From: CAYSCZ01 sp964429655
GTDB taxonomy: Bacteria; Bacteroidota; Bacteroidia; Cytophagales; Cyclobacteriaceae
Length of the DNA stretch: 6,896 nt
Direction: 5' to 3'
Assembly: GCA_964429655.1 (NCBI GenBank)
Contig: CAYSCZ010000098.1
Location: 1-6,896 of the forward strand
Shown: positions 1 through 6,896 of the stretch, in pieces
Layout of the letters: the number at the start of each line of letters is the position of its first letter
How positions within the stretch are numbered: the stretch's first letter is position 1
Translations under genes and position numbers: made by a program
Notes under the pieces: model-generated
The model's input: only the letters and a program-made list of their open reading frames with translations
Told to the model about the DNA's origin: nothing
Databases searched by the model: none

Positions 1-42
1 GTTTTAAATTAGCAAAAAGGCATGCAGAACTAACATTTCCAT

Positions 43-74
43 AAAAAAACGCTCCCAGACGCCTTCCGGGAGCG
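43..74 (-). terminator. Rho-independent terminator for leftward transcription
   Basis: Perfect 7-bp stem, CGCTCCC (50-56) and GGGAGCG (68-74), with an 11-nt loop. Read on the minus strand, the stem runs straight into seven Ts (complement of A43-A49), the classic intrinsic terminator layout. Read on the plus strand, it is followed by ATAAACC, which is not a U-tract, so it should act on minus-strand RNA only. No minus-strand gene of useful length lies between here and the plus-strand operon, so the RNA it ends is unidentified. Confidence 0.7.
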
Positions 75-95
75 ATAAACCTAATTAAACCAATA

Positions 96-122
96 ATGAA
101 GAAACTTAACCTAATGCGTTAG
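96..122 (+). other. 8-codon mini-ORF, possible leader peptide or gene remnant
   Basis: ATG to TAG encoding MKKLNLMR. The AT-rich run before it (TAAACCTAATTAAACCAATA) and the MKK start resemble the beginning of an exported-protein gene in Bacteroidetes, but the frame closes after eight codons. The stop lies inside the inverted repeat CCTAA-TGCG-TTAGG (110-123), an arrangement that can occur in leader-peptide control. The nearest downstream gene is 170 bases away, and there is no terminator between them in the plus sense, so an attenuator is not demonstrated. It could equally be chance or the relic of a lost gene. Confidence 0.15.
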
Positions 123-123
123 G
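110..123. repeat. Short inverted repeat (5-bp arms, 4-nt loop)
   Basis: CCTAA (110-114) and TTAGG (119-123) flank TGCG. It could form a small tetraloop hairpin in RNA from either strand. It overlaps the end of the MKKLNLMR mini-ORF. A 5-bp AT-rich stem is weak and may be fortuitous. Confidence 0.25.
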
Positions 124-179
124 AATGTATGAGGGAATTATTAAATAAATATTGATACTAAGCTAGCAGGTCTGATCCG

Positions 180-214
180 TTAATCGAATTCGGGTATCAC
201 TTAATTGAATTAAG
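180..214. promoter_or_regulatory. Two 11-bp repeats spaced 21 bp apart, the second within a perfect palindrome
   Basis: TTAATCGAATT (180-190) and TTAATTGAATT (201-211) match at 10 of 11 bases and start exactly 21 bp apart, about two helical turns, so they face the same side of the DNA. The second sits in the perfect odd-centred palindrome CTTAATTGAATTAAG (200-214). The first overlaps the palindrome CGAATTCG (185-192). Helical-phase spacing of palindromic sites is typical of tandem operators. The pair lies about 77 bp upstream of the helicase-nuclease start codon. Low-complexity AT sequence makes chance similarity possible, and no regulator is known from this window. Confidence 0.3.
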
Positions 215-255
215 GGAAGAACTGAAATCTTTAAAATACAAATCCAACGTTGCGC

Positions 256-285
256 TTTCCCATTATCCTTATTTTTTTTAGTTTG
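256..285 (+). promoter_or_regulatory. Candidate Bacteroidetes-type promoter of the helicase-nuclease operon
   Basis: TTAGTTTG (278-285) matches the Bacteroidetes -7 consensus TAnnTTTG at 5 of 6 defined bases. TTTC (256-259) matches the -33 element TTTG at 3 of 4, with an 18-bp gap, close to the usual 19-21. A start site a few bases past the -7 box would fall at about 289-292, at or next to the ATG at 291, implying a leaderless or nearly leaderless mRNA. Both boxes are imperfect, so an undetected promoter further upstream is possible. Confidence 0.3.
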
Positions 286-290
286 TAATC

Positions 291-3200
291 ATGTCAACTA
301 AACCCTTTGTTGTTTATCGTTCCTCAGCCGGATCAGGAAAGACTTTCACCCTGGCAAAGGAATACATTAAACTTTCCCTAAGATCACCAGACTACTTCCA
401 AAAAATCCTGGCCGTCACTTTCACCAACAAAGCAGCCGAAGAGATGAAGAACAGGGTGATTTCCTATCTCAGAGCACTGTCTAATGGTGAGGGGCTAATG
501 ACTGAAATATTGCTTCATGAAACACCATTAAGCCCGGATGAATTAAAAGGAAAAGCCAATAAGTCACTGAAATGTATTCTTCACAATTACTCCAGGTTTT
601 CCATTAGCACTATTGATTCCTTTTTTCACCAGGTGGTTAGGGCCTTTGCTATGGAGATTGGAATAAGGGGTGTATTTGACATTGAATTGGATACAGATCT
701 TGTCCTGGATAAAGTGGTGGATGAACTACTTGCCGATATCCACAATCATAATGAACTGGTACAATGGCTTAAAGATTTCTCAATTGAACGCCTCACCGAG
801 GGCAAGAAATATGAGATCAGGGATGAAATACAAAAGTTGGGAAAAGAATTATTTCAGGAACGGTTCAAAACAAAATACAGCAAGTTTTCAGAAAACGAGG
901 GGAACCTTGAGCAGGTAACCAAGCTGGACAGACAACTCCGTGAAAATATCTGCAATTTTGAAAATCACCTTCAGTCTATTGGTAAAAAAGGTTTGGAAGC
1001 TATAGCAAAGCATAACCTCACGGAAGATGATTTCTCAAGGAAAAAACGTGGCGTTGCCGGCCAATTCATAAAATGGAATGATGAGAATTTTGAAAACCCA
1101 AACAAAACCGTTCTTAAAGGTTTAGAGGACTTCACCGCCTGGTATACTAAAACATCCAAAAATGAAGAACTGATTCGATCGCTGGCAGCATCTACCCTTC
1201 AGCCGTTGCTTAAAGAAGGTATTAACTTTTTCAATGAAAATGTTGAAACTTACAAAACTGCCCGGGAGATCAAGAGATATTTGTATGTTTTAGGTATTCT
1301 GACCGATCTCAATGTAAAGCTTAAGCAATACCGGGAAGAAAATGACTTGATCTTGATATCAGATCTGCCTGATTTCTTAAACCAGATCACTGCAAACAGT
1401 GATGTGCCATTCATTTTTGAAAAAGTTGGCCACCGGTTTAATCACTTTCTGATCGATGAGTTTCAAGACACATCAGGTTTTCAGTGGAATAATTTTCAAC
1501 CACTGATAGAAAATAGCCTTTCCTCAGGAAATTTCAACATGATCGTGGGTGATGTGAAACAATCGATCTATCGCTGGCGGGGCAGTGACTGGCAGGTATT
1601 ATCTTCCGGAATAAATCAGGAAATCCCAAAAGAACAGACTTATGAAAGGTTTCTTGACACCAACTACAGGAGTCATAATGCTGTTGTTGCGTTTAATAAT
1701 GGTTTGTTTAGCTATTTATCACTGACCGATAATTACCGAGAAAATCTGGCTGAGACTTACAGAGCGGTAAACCAAAAAGTACGCAAAGCTCCTGAAGAAA
1801 ATCCCGGGTACGTGGAGGTAAATTTCTTACCAAGCGATGTGGATAATCAAAAGCATGAATCCATCACCCAGACCATCAAAACTGTTGAAAAACTACAGGA
1901 TAATGGATATTCCAGCAGTGATATGGCCATACTGGTAAGGACTCATAAAGAGGGTGAAGAGATTGTTGAGGGGTTTTATGCTTATAAAAGCTTGGAGCTG
2001 GCACAGGATAAATACAATTATGATGTTGTTTCTGCTGAATTTATGTACCTCAGAAGCTCTTATGTGGTCAAGTTCATCCTTTCAATATTTAAATATTTAC
2101 ATACCGAAGATGAAATTGCGCTTGCGCAAATTATTTATGATTATCAGGTTTATATTTTGGGTTATGCCAAAGATGAAAATAAGCTGTTTCTCAGTTCAGA
2201 TACCGTTCATTTACTGCCGGATGATTTTCTACTACATAAATCCTCACTAACGCGATTACCACTTTATGAAATGGTAGAGGGACTGATCAGGATATTTAGT
2301 CTATATAAGGTAAAGACAGAATTGGCATACCTCCAGGCCTTTCAGGATGCTATCCTTGATTTCAGCCGAAAAGAAAAAAATACTTTAGGAAAATTTCTCG
2401 AATGGTGGGGTGAAACAGGCTATAAAAGAGCAGTCACTCCCCCCAAGCAAGTAGAGGCAATTAAAGTGCTTACCATCCATGAAGCCAAAGGACTGGAGTT
2501 CAAGGTTGTATTAGTACCATTCTGTACATGGCCCCTTGATCAAAACAGCTCTCACGATTATATCATCTGGAGCAATGAACACGATAAAAAGTTATCTGCT
2601 GAGATAGACGCCGTTCCTCTTAAGTATAGTAAAAATTTAGAAAATACAGTATACGCTGGGGATTACAAGCAGGAAAAACAAAAGATATTTATTGATAACC
2701 TAAACATACTTTATGTTGCACTTACCCGTGCAGAAGAGGCATTAATTATTTTTTGTGGAAAGCAGAATGACTCAAAAGAGGATAAAAATGTTTCGGACCT
2801 CATATACCGATATGCCCAAAAAGGAAGTCATCAGGAATATTGGAATGAAAATGAACTGCAATTAAAACTTGGTGGCTTAAAGTTTAAATCAACGCAAAAA
2901 AGCGTGGAATATCATGAAAGTATTGAAGATTACATTTCAAGCTCGTGGAGAAAGAAGATTAACATAAAAAAATATGGTTCAGACTATTTACTGGAAGACC
3001 AACATTTAAAAGCACCTCGTATCAATGAAGGAGTGGTTATTCACGAGATGCTGGCTTCCATCAAATATGAATATGAGCTAAAAGAACTACTCAATACCTC
3101 AGCAATTGACTGGGGTTTACCGGAAGACATTTTTGAAAAAATTACCCAACAGATCCAATCAATCATAAAGCATCCGGCCATCAACGAATATTTCCAAATT

Positions 3201-3440
3201 GACTATAAAGTGGACAATGAAATGCACTTAATAGCCCCTGATGGTTCCCTTTACAGGATAGACCGGATCATGACCACTGATGAGAAAGCCGTGATCATTG
3301 ATTATAAAACCGGAAATCCGCTCAATAAGCACAAGCATCAGGTAGAGCATTACGCTTACTTACTTCATGACATGGGATATGAAAAGGTGGAAGGGTATCT
3401 GTTATACACTGAGGGACCAAGATTAACGCAGATAATATGA
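291..3440 (+). CDS. addA: AddA-like helicase-nuclease subunit (UvrD/RecB superfamily 1A helicase with C-terminal PD-(D/E)XK nuclease)
   Basis: Motor and nuclease subunit of an AddAB (RecBCD-like) enzyme that unwinds double-strand DNA ends and cuts the product for RecA-dependent repair; cytoplasmic. The 1049-residue protein carries all SF1 motifs in order: Walker A SSAGSGKT (11-18, K17), Ia TFTNKAAEEM (43-52), TIDSF (107-111), Walker B LIDEFQDT (387-394), III GDVKQSIYRWRG (420-431), IV LDTNYRS (455-461), V TIHEAKGLEF (728-737) and VI YVALTRAEEA (808-817, arginine finger R813). The nuclease is complete: GVVIH (H918), D991, the DYK pair D1004/K1006 and QVEHY (Q1017, Y1021). The ATG at 291 is the first start after an in-frame stop at 279-281, and the Walker A at residue 11 suits it. 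No Shine-Dalgarno is visible. It is shorter than Bacillus AddA (about 1230 residues). It could be named RecB-like, but an AddB-type partner, not RecC, follows with a 4-bp overlap. Confidence 0.93.
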   Translation: MSTKPFVVYRSSAGSGKTFTLAKEYIKLSLRSPDYFQKILAVTFTNKAAEEMKNRVISYLRALSNGEGLMTEILLHETPLSPDELKGKANKSLKCILHNYSRFSISTIDSFFHQVVRAFAMEIGIRGVFDIELDTDLVLDKVVDELLADIHNHNELVQWLKDFSIERLTEGKKYEIRDEIQKLGKELFQERFKTKYSKFSENEGNLEQVTKLDRQLRENICNFENHLQSIGKKGLEAIAKHNLTEDDFSRKKRGVAGQFIKWNDENFENPNKTVLKGLEDFTAWYTKTSKNEELIRSLAASTLQPLLKEGINFFNENVETYKTAREIKRYLYVLGILTDLNVKLKQYREENDLILISDLPDFLNQITANSDVPFIFEKVGHRFNHFLIDEFQDTSGFQWNNFQPLIENSLSSGNFNMIVGDVKQSIYRWRGSDWQVLSSGINQEIPKEQTYERFLDTNYRSHNAVVAFNNGLFSYLSLTDNYRENLAETYRAVNQKVRKAPEENPGYVEVNFLPSDVDNQKHESITQTIKTVEKLQDNGYSSSDMAILVRTHKEGEEIVEGFYAYKSLELAQDKYNYDVVSAEFMYLRSSYVVKFILSIFKYLHTEDEIALAQIIYDYQVYILGYAKDENKLFLSSDTVHLLPDDFLLHKSSLTRLPLYEMVEGLIRIFSLYKVKTELAYLQAFQDAILDFSRKEKNTLGKFLEWWGETGYKRAVTPPKQVEAIKVLTIHEAKGLEFKVVLVPFCTWPLDQNSSHDYIIWSNEHDKKLSAEIDAVPLKYSKNLENTVYAGDYKQEKQKIFIDNLNILYVALTRAEEALIIFCGKQNDSKEDKNVSDLIYRYAQKGSHQEYWNENELQLKLGGLKFKSTQKSVEYHESIEDYISSSWRKKINIKKYGSDYLLEDQHLKAPRINEGVVIHEMLASIKYEYELKELLNTSAIDWGLPEDIFEKITQQIQSIIKHPAINEYFQIDYKVDNEMHLIAPDGSLYRIDRIMTTDEKAVIIDYKTGNPLNKHKHQVEHYAYLLHDMGYEKVEGYLLYTEGPRLTQII

Positions 3441-6292
3441 ACTTTCTGGAATTGATGGCAGAAAAACTGGTAAAGGAACATGGAAATGACCTACATGACG
3501 TGATGCTGGTCTTTCCAAATAAGCGTTCGGGGTTATTTTTCAGAAAATACCTATCTCAAAAGATCTCCAGGGTTTCTTTTGCTCCGGAGATCCTTGACCT
3601 TAATGATTTTATTTATTCATTATCACCATTAAAAGAATCCGATCAGCTGACTTTGGTTTTCTCGCTTCATAGGTGCGTATCCGGGTACTACAAAGACCAA
3701 GAATCACTGGATAAGTTTTTCTACTGGGGTGAGCTGTTATTGAATGACTTCGAAGAAATTGATCAACATCTCATCAACGCACAACAGCTGTTTCAGAATG
3801 TGAGAAATCTAAAAGAGCTGGAAAATAAATTTTTCTTCCTGGAAGAAAATGACATTGCCATAGTAAAACGTTTTTGGGAAGGTTTTATACCCAAGTCCAG
3901 CCCTTTCCAGGAGCACTTTCTTTCCATTTGGAATATACTGGGGTCAGTGTATGATGATTTCAAATCAGGATTGTTGGACAGGCAGTCGGGTTATAAGGGA
4001 ATGATCTACCGGTTAGTGGCTGAATCATGCAACAAAGGGATTTCTTTACCTGAAAAAGAAATTTGGTTTACCGGTTTTAATGCACTTACCAAGGCTGAAA
4101 AAACCATCATAAAATATTGTCTGATTAATGGAAATGCCAATATTTTTTGGGATGTAGATGGCTATTATTTAGATGATGAGGGGCAGGAAGCCGGTGATTT
4201 CCTGAGAATATATAAAAAGGATCCGGTGTTTCAATCGTCATTCCCGAAGGTTGCCCCTGATAAGTTGAATAGTGATGAAAAAATCGTGGAGGCAATCGGT
4301 GTCCCGCTTGAGGTTGGCCAGGCAAAACATACCGGCACCTACCTAAAAAAACTTGCTTCAGAAAATGACTGGCAACCAGAAAAAACCGTGGTGGTTCTTT
4401 CCGATGAGCACTTACTATTTCCATTGCTAAACGCTCTACCAAATGAAGTAACAGAAATCAACGTTACCATGGGTTATCCGGTGAAAGACACACCAGTCTA
4501 TAGCCTGATAGACAGCTTAATCGAGCTTCAACAATCCATCAAAACGACTAAGGATGGCGAGGTAGTATTTTACTACAAACCGGTGTTGGATATCATCTCC
4601 CACCCCTTGGTTTTCTCAGTTAATAATAACCTTAACAAAAAGCTACTCAAGGAAATTCATAAAAACAATAAGATCTATCTATTCCAATCTGATTTTAGAG
4701 ATGATGCTGTCTTATGCACCCTAATCTTTTCAGTCCTCAAAAAAGGAGAAGACATTATCGATTATTTACTGGGTATTCTTCATCATGTGCATATATACAA
4801 CACTAATCTGCATCTTGACCGGGAGTACATCTACCATCTGGTTAAAGCACATCAGCGCATCAAAGGATTAACCAAAGCGCTAAATATCAGCCTTGATTTA
4901 CAAACCTTCAAAAAGCTTTTTCATCAAATATCTGCAAGTTTAAAAATCCCTTTTAAGGGTGAGCCATTAAAGGGCTTGCAAATCATGGGGGTTTTGGAAA
5001 CCCGTAACCTCGACTTTGAAAACGTGATTATTTTATCAATGAATGAGAATAGCTTCCCAAAGGAACAGAAAAGCGGATCATTTATTCCTTATGGTATTAG
5101 AAAAGCCTTTAAACTGCCAACCTATGAACACCAACAATCAATCTATGCCTACTTATTTTACAGGCTGCTGCATAATGCTAAAAACATCCGGGTTTATTAC
5201 AATACACAAAGTGATTTTGGATTAAGCGGGGAGATCAGCAGGTTTATTACCCAGCTTGATTACGAGTCTAAGGTGAAAGTGAAGTATCGATCCTTATCAA
5301 ATAACGTCAAAAAACTACCTGCCAAACCAATCACCATAAAAAAGGACAACGCTGTGATGAAAAAGCTTGAGAATTACCTTAAAAATGGTAAAAAAAAGTT
5401 TTCCCCCTCCGCTTTAAATACTTATATAGACTGTCGCTTGAAGTTCTATTTCCGTTATATAGCCTGCTTATATGAGTCCGAACAAACACAGGAAAAACTG
5501 GACCCCGCCATGTTCGGAAACATACTGCATTGTGCAATGCACTTACTCTACCAGGATATTGTTAAAAGACGTGACCCAAAGATCATACAACCAGGTGATT
5601 TTGCAAGGCTTCGCTTTAGTGTAGATGGTGCCATCCAACTAGCTTTCAACCATTTCTATGACATCAATAAATCCAAAAAAATTAAGCTGGAGGGAAGGAA
5701 TGTCATTCTTTCCGAGGTCCTAAGACAATTCATAGAAAAAGTGATAAAACATGATGAACAATATGCGCCATTTGAAATACAAAACCTTGAGGGTGGTGCA
5801 AGGGAAGGTTTTAAAATGAATATGCCAATCCATGTTAATGACAGGGTGCTTGAAGTTGGTTTAAAGGGCATCATCGACAGGGTTGATAAAAAGTCAGGTA
5901 CGGTAAGGATAATCGATTACAAATCCGGCGGTGATGATAAACATTTCAGCGACCTGGATTCATTGTTTGACCCGAAGAGTAAAAACAGAAACAAAGCAGT
6001 TTTCCAGGTATTTTACTATGCAATGCTCTATCAGGAAGGATTTGGATCAGATTATGTGTTGAAGCCCGGCATATTTAATATGACCGAAATTTTCACGGAC
6101 AACTTTAGCTTGGGCATCAAAGCGGGGGGAAAAAACTTACTGGAAGATGCCAGGCCGTACTTAGGAGACTTTAAGAAGCGAATAAAAGTGTTACTCGAGG
6201 AGATCTATTCAGCTGATGCCATTTATGATCAAACGGATGATTTAGTGAAATGTGGCTACTGCCCTTATAATGAAATTTGCAAGAAGAATTAA
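3437..6292 (+). CDS. addB: AddB-like subunit: inactivated helicase scaffold with PD-(D/E)XK nuclease and Fe-S cysteines
   Basis: Second subunit of the AddAB-type enzyme, expected to cut the strand not handled by AddA; in studied AddB proteins the dead helicase part scans for the Chi signal. Of 951 residues (Bacillus AddB is about 1170), the N-terminus has LVFPNKRSGLFF (24-35) where an ATP-binding loop would lie, with no GxxxxGK(T/S), so ATP hydrolysis here is unlikely. The family motif FTGFNALTKAE is at 211-221. A helicase-like block, MGVLETRNLDFENVIILSMNE (517-537), resembles motif V. The nuclease is intact: GNILH (H698), D814, IIDYKS (D827, K829) and QVFYY (Q857, Y861). Cysteines C666 and C939-x2-C942-x5-C948 reproduce the AddB 4Fe-4S pattern that staples the nuclease domain. 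Its ATG overlaps the addA TGA (ATGA), so translational coupling and balanced subunit supply are likely. Annotation as a generic PD-(D/E)XK nuclease family protein would also fit. Confidence 0.9.
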   Translation: MNFLELMAEKLVKEHGNDLHDVMLVFPNKRSGLFFRKYLSQKISRVSFAPEILDLNDFIYSLSPLKESDQLTLVFSLHRCVSGYYKDQESLDKFFYWGELLLNDFEEIDQHLINAQQLFQNVRNLKELENKFFFLEENDIAIVKRFWEGFIPKSSPFQEHFLSIWNILGSVYDDFKSGLLDRQSGYKGMIYRLVAESCNKGISLPEKEIWFTGFNALTKAEKTIIKYCLINGNANIFWDVDGYYLDDEGQEAGDFLRIYKKDPVFQSSFPKVAPDKLNSDEKIVEAIGVPLEVGQAKHTGTYLKKLASENDWQPEKTVVVLSDEHLLFPLLNALPNEVTEINVTMGYPVKDTPVYSLIDSLIELQQSIKTTKDGEVVFYYKPVLDIISHPLVFSVNNNLNKKLLKEIHKNNKIYLFQSDFRDDAVLCTLIFSVLKKGEDIIDYLLGILHHVHIYNTNLHLDREYIYHLVKAHQRIKGLTKALNISLDLQTFKKLFHQISASLKIPFKGEPLKGLQIMGVLETRNLDFENVIILSMNENSFPKEQKSGSFIPYGIRKAFKLPTYEHQQSIYAYLFYRLLHNAKNIRVYYNTQSDFGLSGEISRFITQLDYESKVKVKYRSLSNNVKKLPAKPITIKKDNAVMKKLENYLKNGKKKFSPSALNTYIDCRLKFYFRYIACLYESEQTQEKLDPAMFGNILHCAMHLLYQDIVKRRDPKIIQPGDFARLRFSVDGAIQLAFNHFYDINKSKKIKLEGRNVILSEVLRQFIEKVIKHDEQYAPFEIQNLEGGAREGFKMNMPIHVNDRVLEVGLKGIIDRVDKKSGTVRIIDYKSGGDDKHFSDLDSLFDPKSKNRNKAVFQVFYYAMLYQEGFGSDYVLKPGIFNMTEIFTDNFSLGIKAGGKNLLEDARPYLGDFKKRIKVLLEEIYSADAIYDQTDDLVKCGYCPYNEICKKN

Positions 6293-6341
6293 AAAGGGCT
6301 ATTCCTAAGCGTGTGGTATCAGATATTTAAAATAGCCCTTT
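6293..6341. terminator. Bidirectional terminator between convergent addB and trxA
   Basis: Perfect 11-bp arms, AAAGGGCTATT (6293-6303) and AATAGCCCTTT (6331-6341), with a 27-nt loop. It fills nearly all of the 54-bp gap between the two stop codons and starts directly after the addB TAA. In the minus (trxA) direction the stem ends in five Ts before AATTC. In the plus (addB) direction the T-run is only three, followed by AATAATT, so termination should be stronger for trxA. The long loop is unusual but the context is right. Confidence 0.7.
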
Positions 6342-6346
6342 AATAA

Positions 6347-6670
6347 TTAAGCTACCTGAGCCCCGAGTTTTTCGCTCAGAACAGTTTTAGGTACTGCACC
6401 TACCTGTTTGTCCACAATCTCTCCGTTTTTGAATACCAGCAAAGTGGGAATACTTCTAATTCCGTACTTGGCTGAAACTTCAGGATTGGTATCTACATCT
6501 AATTTCCCGACTATCGCTTTTCCATCATATTCATCTGCAAGCTCTTCGACTATAGGTGCGATCATTTTACATGGGCCACACCATTCAGCCCAGAAGTCTA
6601 CCAAAACAGGTTTTTCAGTATTAACTACTTCATCGAAGTTTGTGTCTGTTAATTCTACAGTTTTTGCCAT
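6347..6670 (-). CDS. trxA: Thioredoxin
   Basis: Small cytoplasmic dithiol-disulfide oxidoreductase that passes electrons from thioredoxin reductase to targets such as ribonucleotide reductase, peroxiredoxins and methionine sulfoxide reductase. The 107-residue protein is full-length for the family and consists of one thioredoxin fold. Key residues are present: the buried acid D25, active site W30-C31-G32-P33-C34, K56, the cis-proline loop SIPT with P75, and G91. There is no signal peptide or lipobox, so it is the cytoplasmic form and not a periplasmic thiol protein. The start MAKTVELTD is the normal family start. The upstream sequence is AT-rich without a Shine-Dalgarno, as usual in Bacteroidetes. 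It is convergent with addB, shares a terminator hairpin with it, and has its own promoter candidates to the right, so it is not part of the repair operon. Confidence 0.98.
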   Translation of the reverse strand: MAKTVELTDTNFDEVVNTEKPVLVDFWAEWCGPCKMIAPIVEELADEYDGKAIVGKLDVDTNPEVSAKYGIRSIPTLLVFKNGEIVDKQVGAVPKTVLSEKLGAQVA

Positions 6671-6765
6671 GGTTATAATAAATTTAATCTAATTGCGAAG
6701 ACGTAAATATATGGATTTAAGTTGTTGATACCTACCGGATGGTTTCATTGGTGTATGGTAGATGA

Positions 6766-6773
6766 CAAATTTA
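6766..6773 (-). promoter_or_regulatory. Candidate trxA promoter (-7 box)
   Basis: On the minus strand this reads TAAATTTG followed by T, an exact match to the Bacteroidetes -7 consensus TAnnTTTG. A start near 6760 would give trxA a 5' leader of about 90 nt. No TTTG is visible at the -33 distance, which lowers confidence. A second candidate nearer the gene, TATATTTA (6704-6711, minus strand), differs from the consensus only at the last base and would give a leader of under 30 nt; it also lacks a -33 box. Confidence 0.35.
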
Positions 6774-6896
6774 TTTTCCCTTCATTTTGATTATCCTATA
6801 CATCTCTTTAACCCGATCAAGCTTGTTCATGATGAAGTGGTACTTAAACCCAGAATTGTCATTAGACTTTCTATTACATGGTTAAATCACTTCAAA

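Noticed and set aside
1..290. tRNA, riboswitch, CRISPR or attachment site in the upstream region
   Set aside because: No cloverleaf, known aptamer core, repeat-spacer periodicity or integrase-type repeat is visible; only short hairpins and AT-rich sequence.
670..2250. Short open frames of 60-100 codons on both strands within addA
   Set aside because: All overlap the addA coding frame, have random-looking composition, and show no motif or start context.
4125..4442. 105-codon minus-strand open frame opposite addB
   Set aside because: It lies wholly inside addB on the other strand, is rich in P and H with no domain, and the addB frame beneath it is clearly a family member.
4948..4960. CCCTTTTAAGGG-type palindrome inside addB
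   Set aside because: It is inside a conserved coding region with no T-run and no gene boundary, and is readily explained by codon choice.
291..6292. A novel anti-phage or mobile helicase-nuclease defence system
   Set aside because: Both proteins match the AddA and AddB architecture motif for motif, including the Fe-S cysteines, and sit beside a housekeeping thioredoxin without mobile-element or defence-gene neighbours.
6408..6692. 94-codon plus-strand open frame opposite trxA
   Set aside because: It is the antisense shadow of a highly conserved thioredoxin. Its serine-rich sequence has no recognisable motif.
6882..6896. Possible end of a minus-strand gene (F-E-V-I-stop) entering from the right edge
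   Set aside because: Only four codons are visible. A dnaE or other gene upstream of trxA is plausible in this phylum, but nothing here can support it.

Overview
The window looks like chromosomal core sequence from a Bacteroidetes bacterium, probably of Cytophagales type. This is inferred from AT-rich DNA, start codons without Shine-Dalgarno sequences, promoter candidates resembling the Bacteroidetes -7 box TAnnTTTG, and the form of the nuclease subunits. I see no mobile element, CRISPR array, rRNA or tRNA.

Bases 1-290 hold no convincing protein gene. They contain a textbook intrinsic terminator that works only for leftward (minus-strand) transcription, with no visible gene to terminate. They also hold an 8-codon mini-ORF, a 5-bp hairpin, and two near-identical 11-bp sequences spaced 21 bp apart, the second inside a perfect palindrome. 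A promoter candidate ends 5 bases before the first large gene and may give a leaderless mRNA.

Bases 291-6292 are a two-gene, translationally coupled operon (4-bp ATGA overlap) for an AddAB-type, RecBCD-like helicase-nuclease. The first gene is AddA-like: a complete SF1A UvrD/RecB helicase motor with a C-terminal PD-(D/E)XK nuclease. The second is AddB-like: an inactivated helicase-like scaffold without a Walker A motif, a complete second PD-(D/E)XK nuclease, and four cysteines in the AddB iron-sulfur arrangement. Together they would process double-strand DNA ends for RecA-dependent repair, one nuclease per strand, and degrade unprotected linear DNA.

Bases 6293-6341 form an 11-bp perfect hairpin between convergent genes, a probable shared terminator. 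Bases 6347-6670 (minus strand) encode a canonical thioredoxin with an intact WCGPC active site. The last 226 bases carry its probable promoter, with an exact TAnnTTTG match, and no convincing further gene.

The content is largely ordinary. The parts most worth a second look are the orphan terminator and its neighbouring hairpins (possible small RNA), the 21-bp-spaced repeats upstream of the operon, and the divergent AddB-like subunit.
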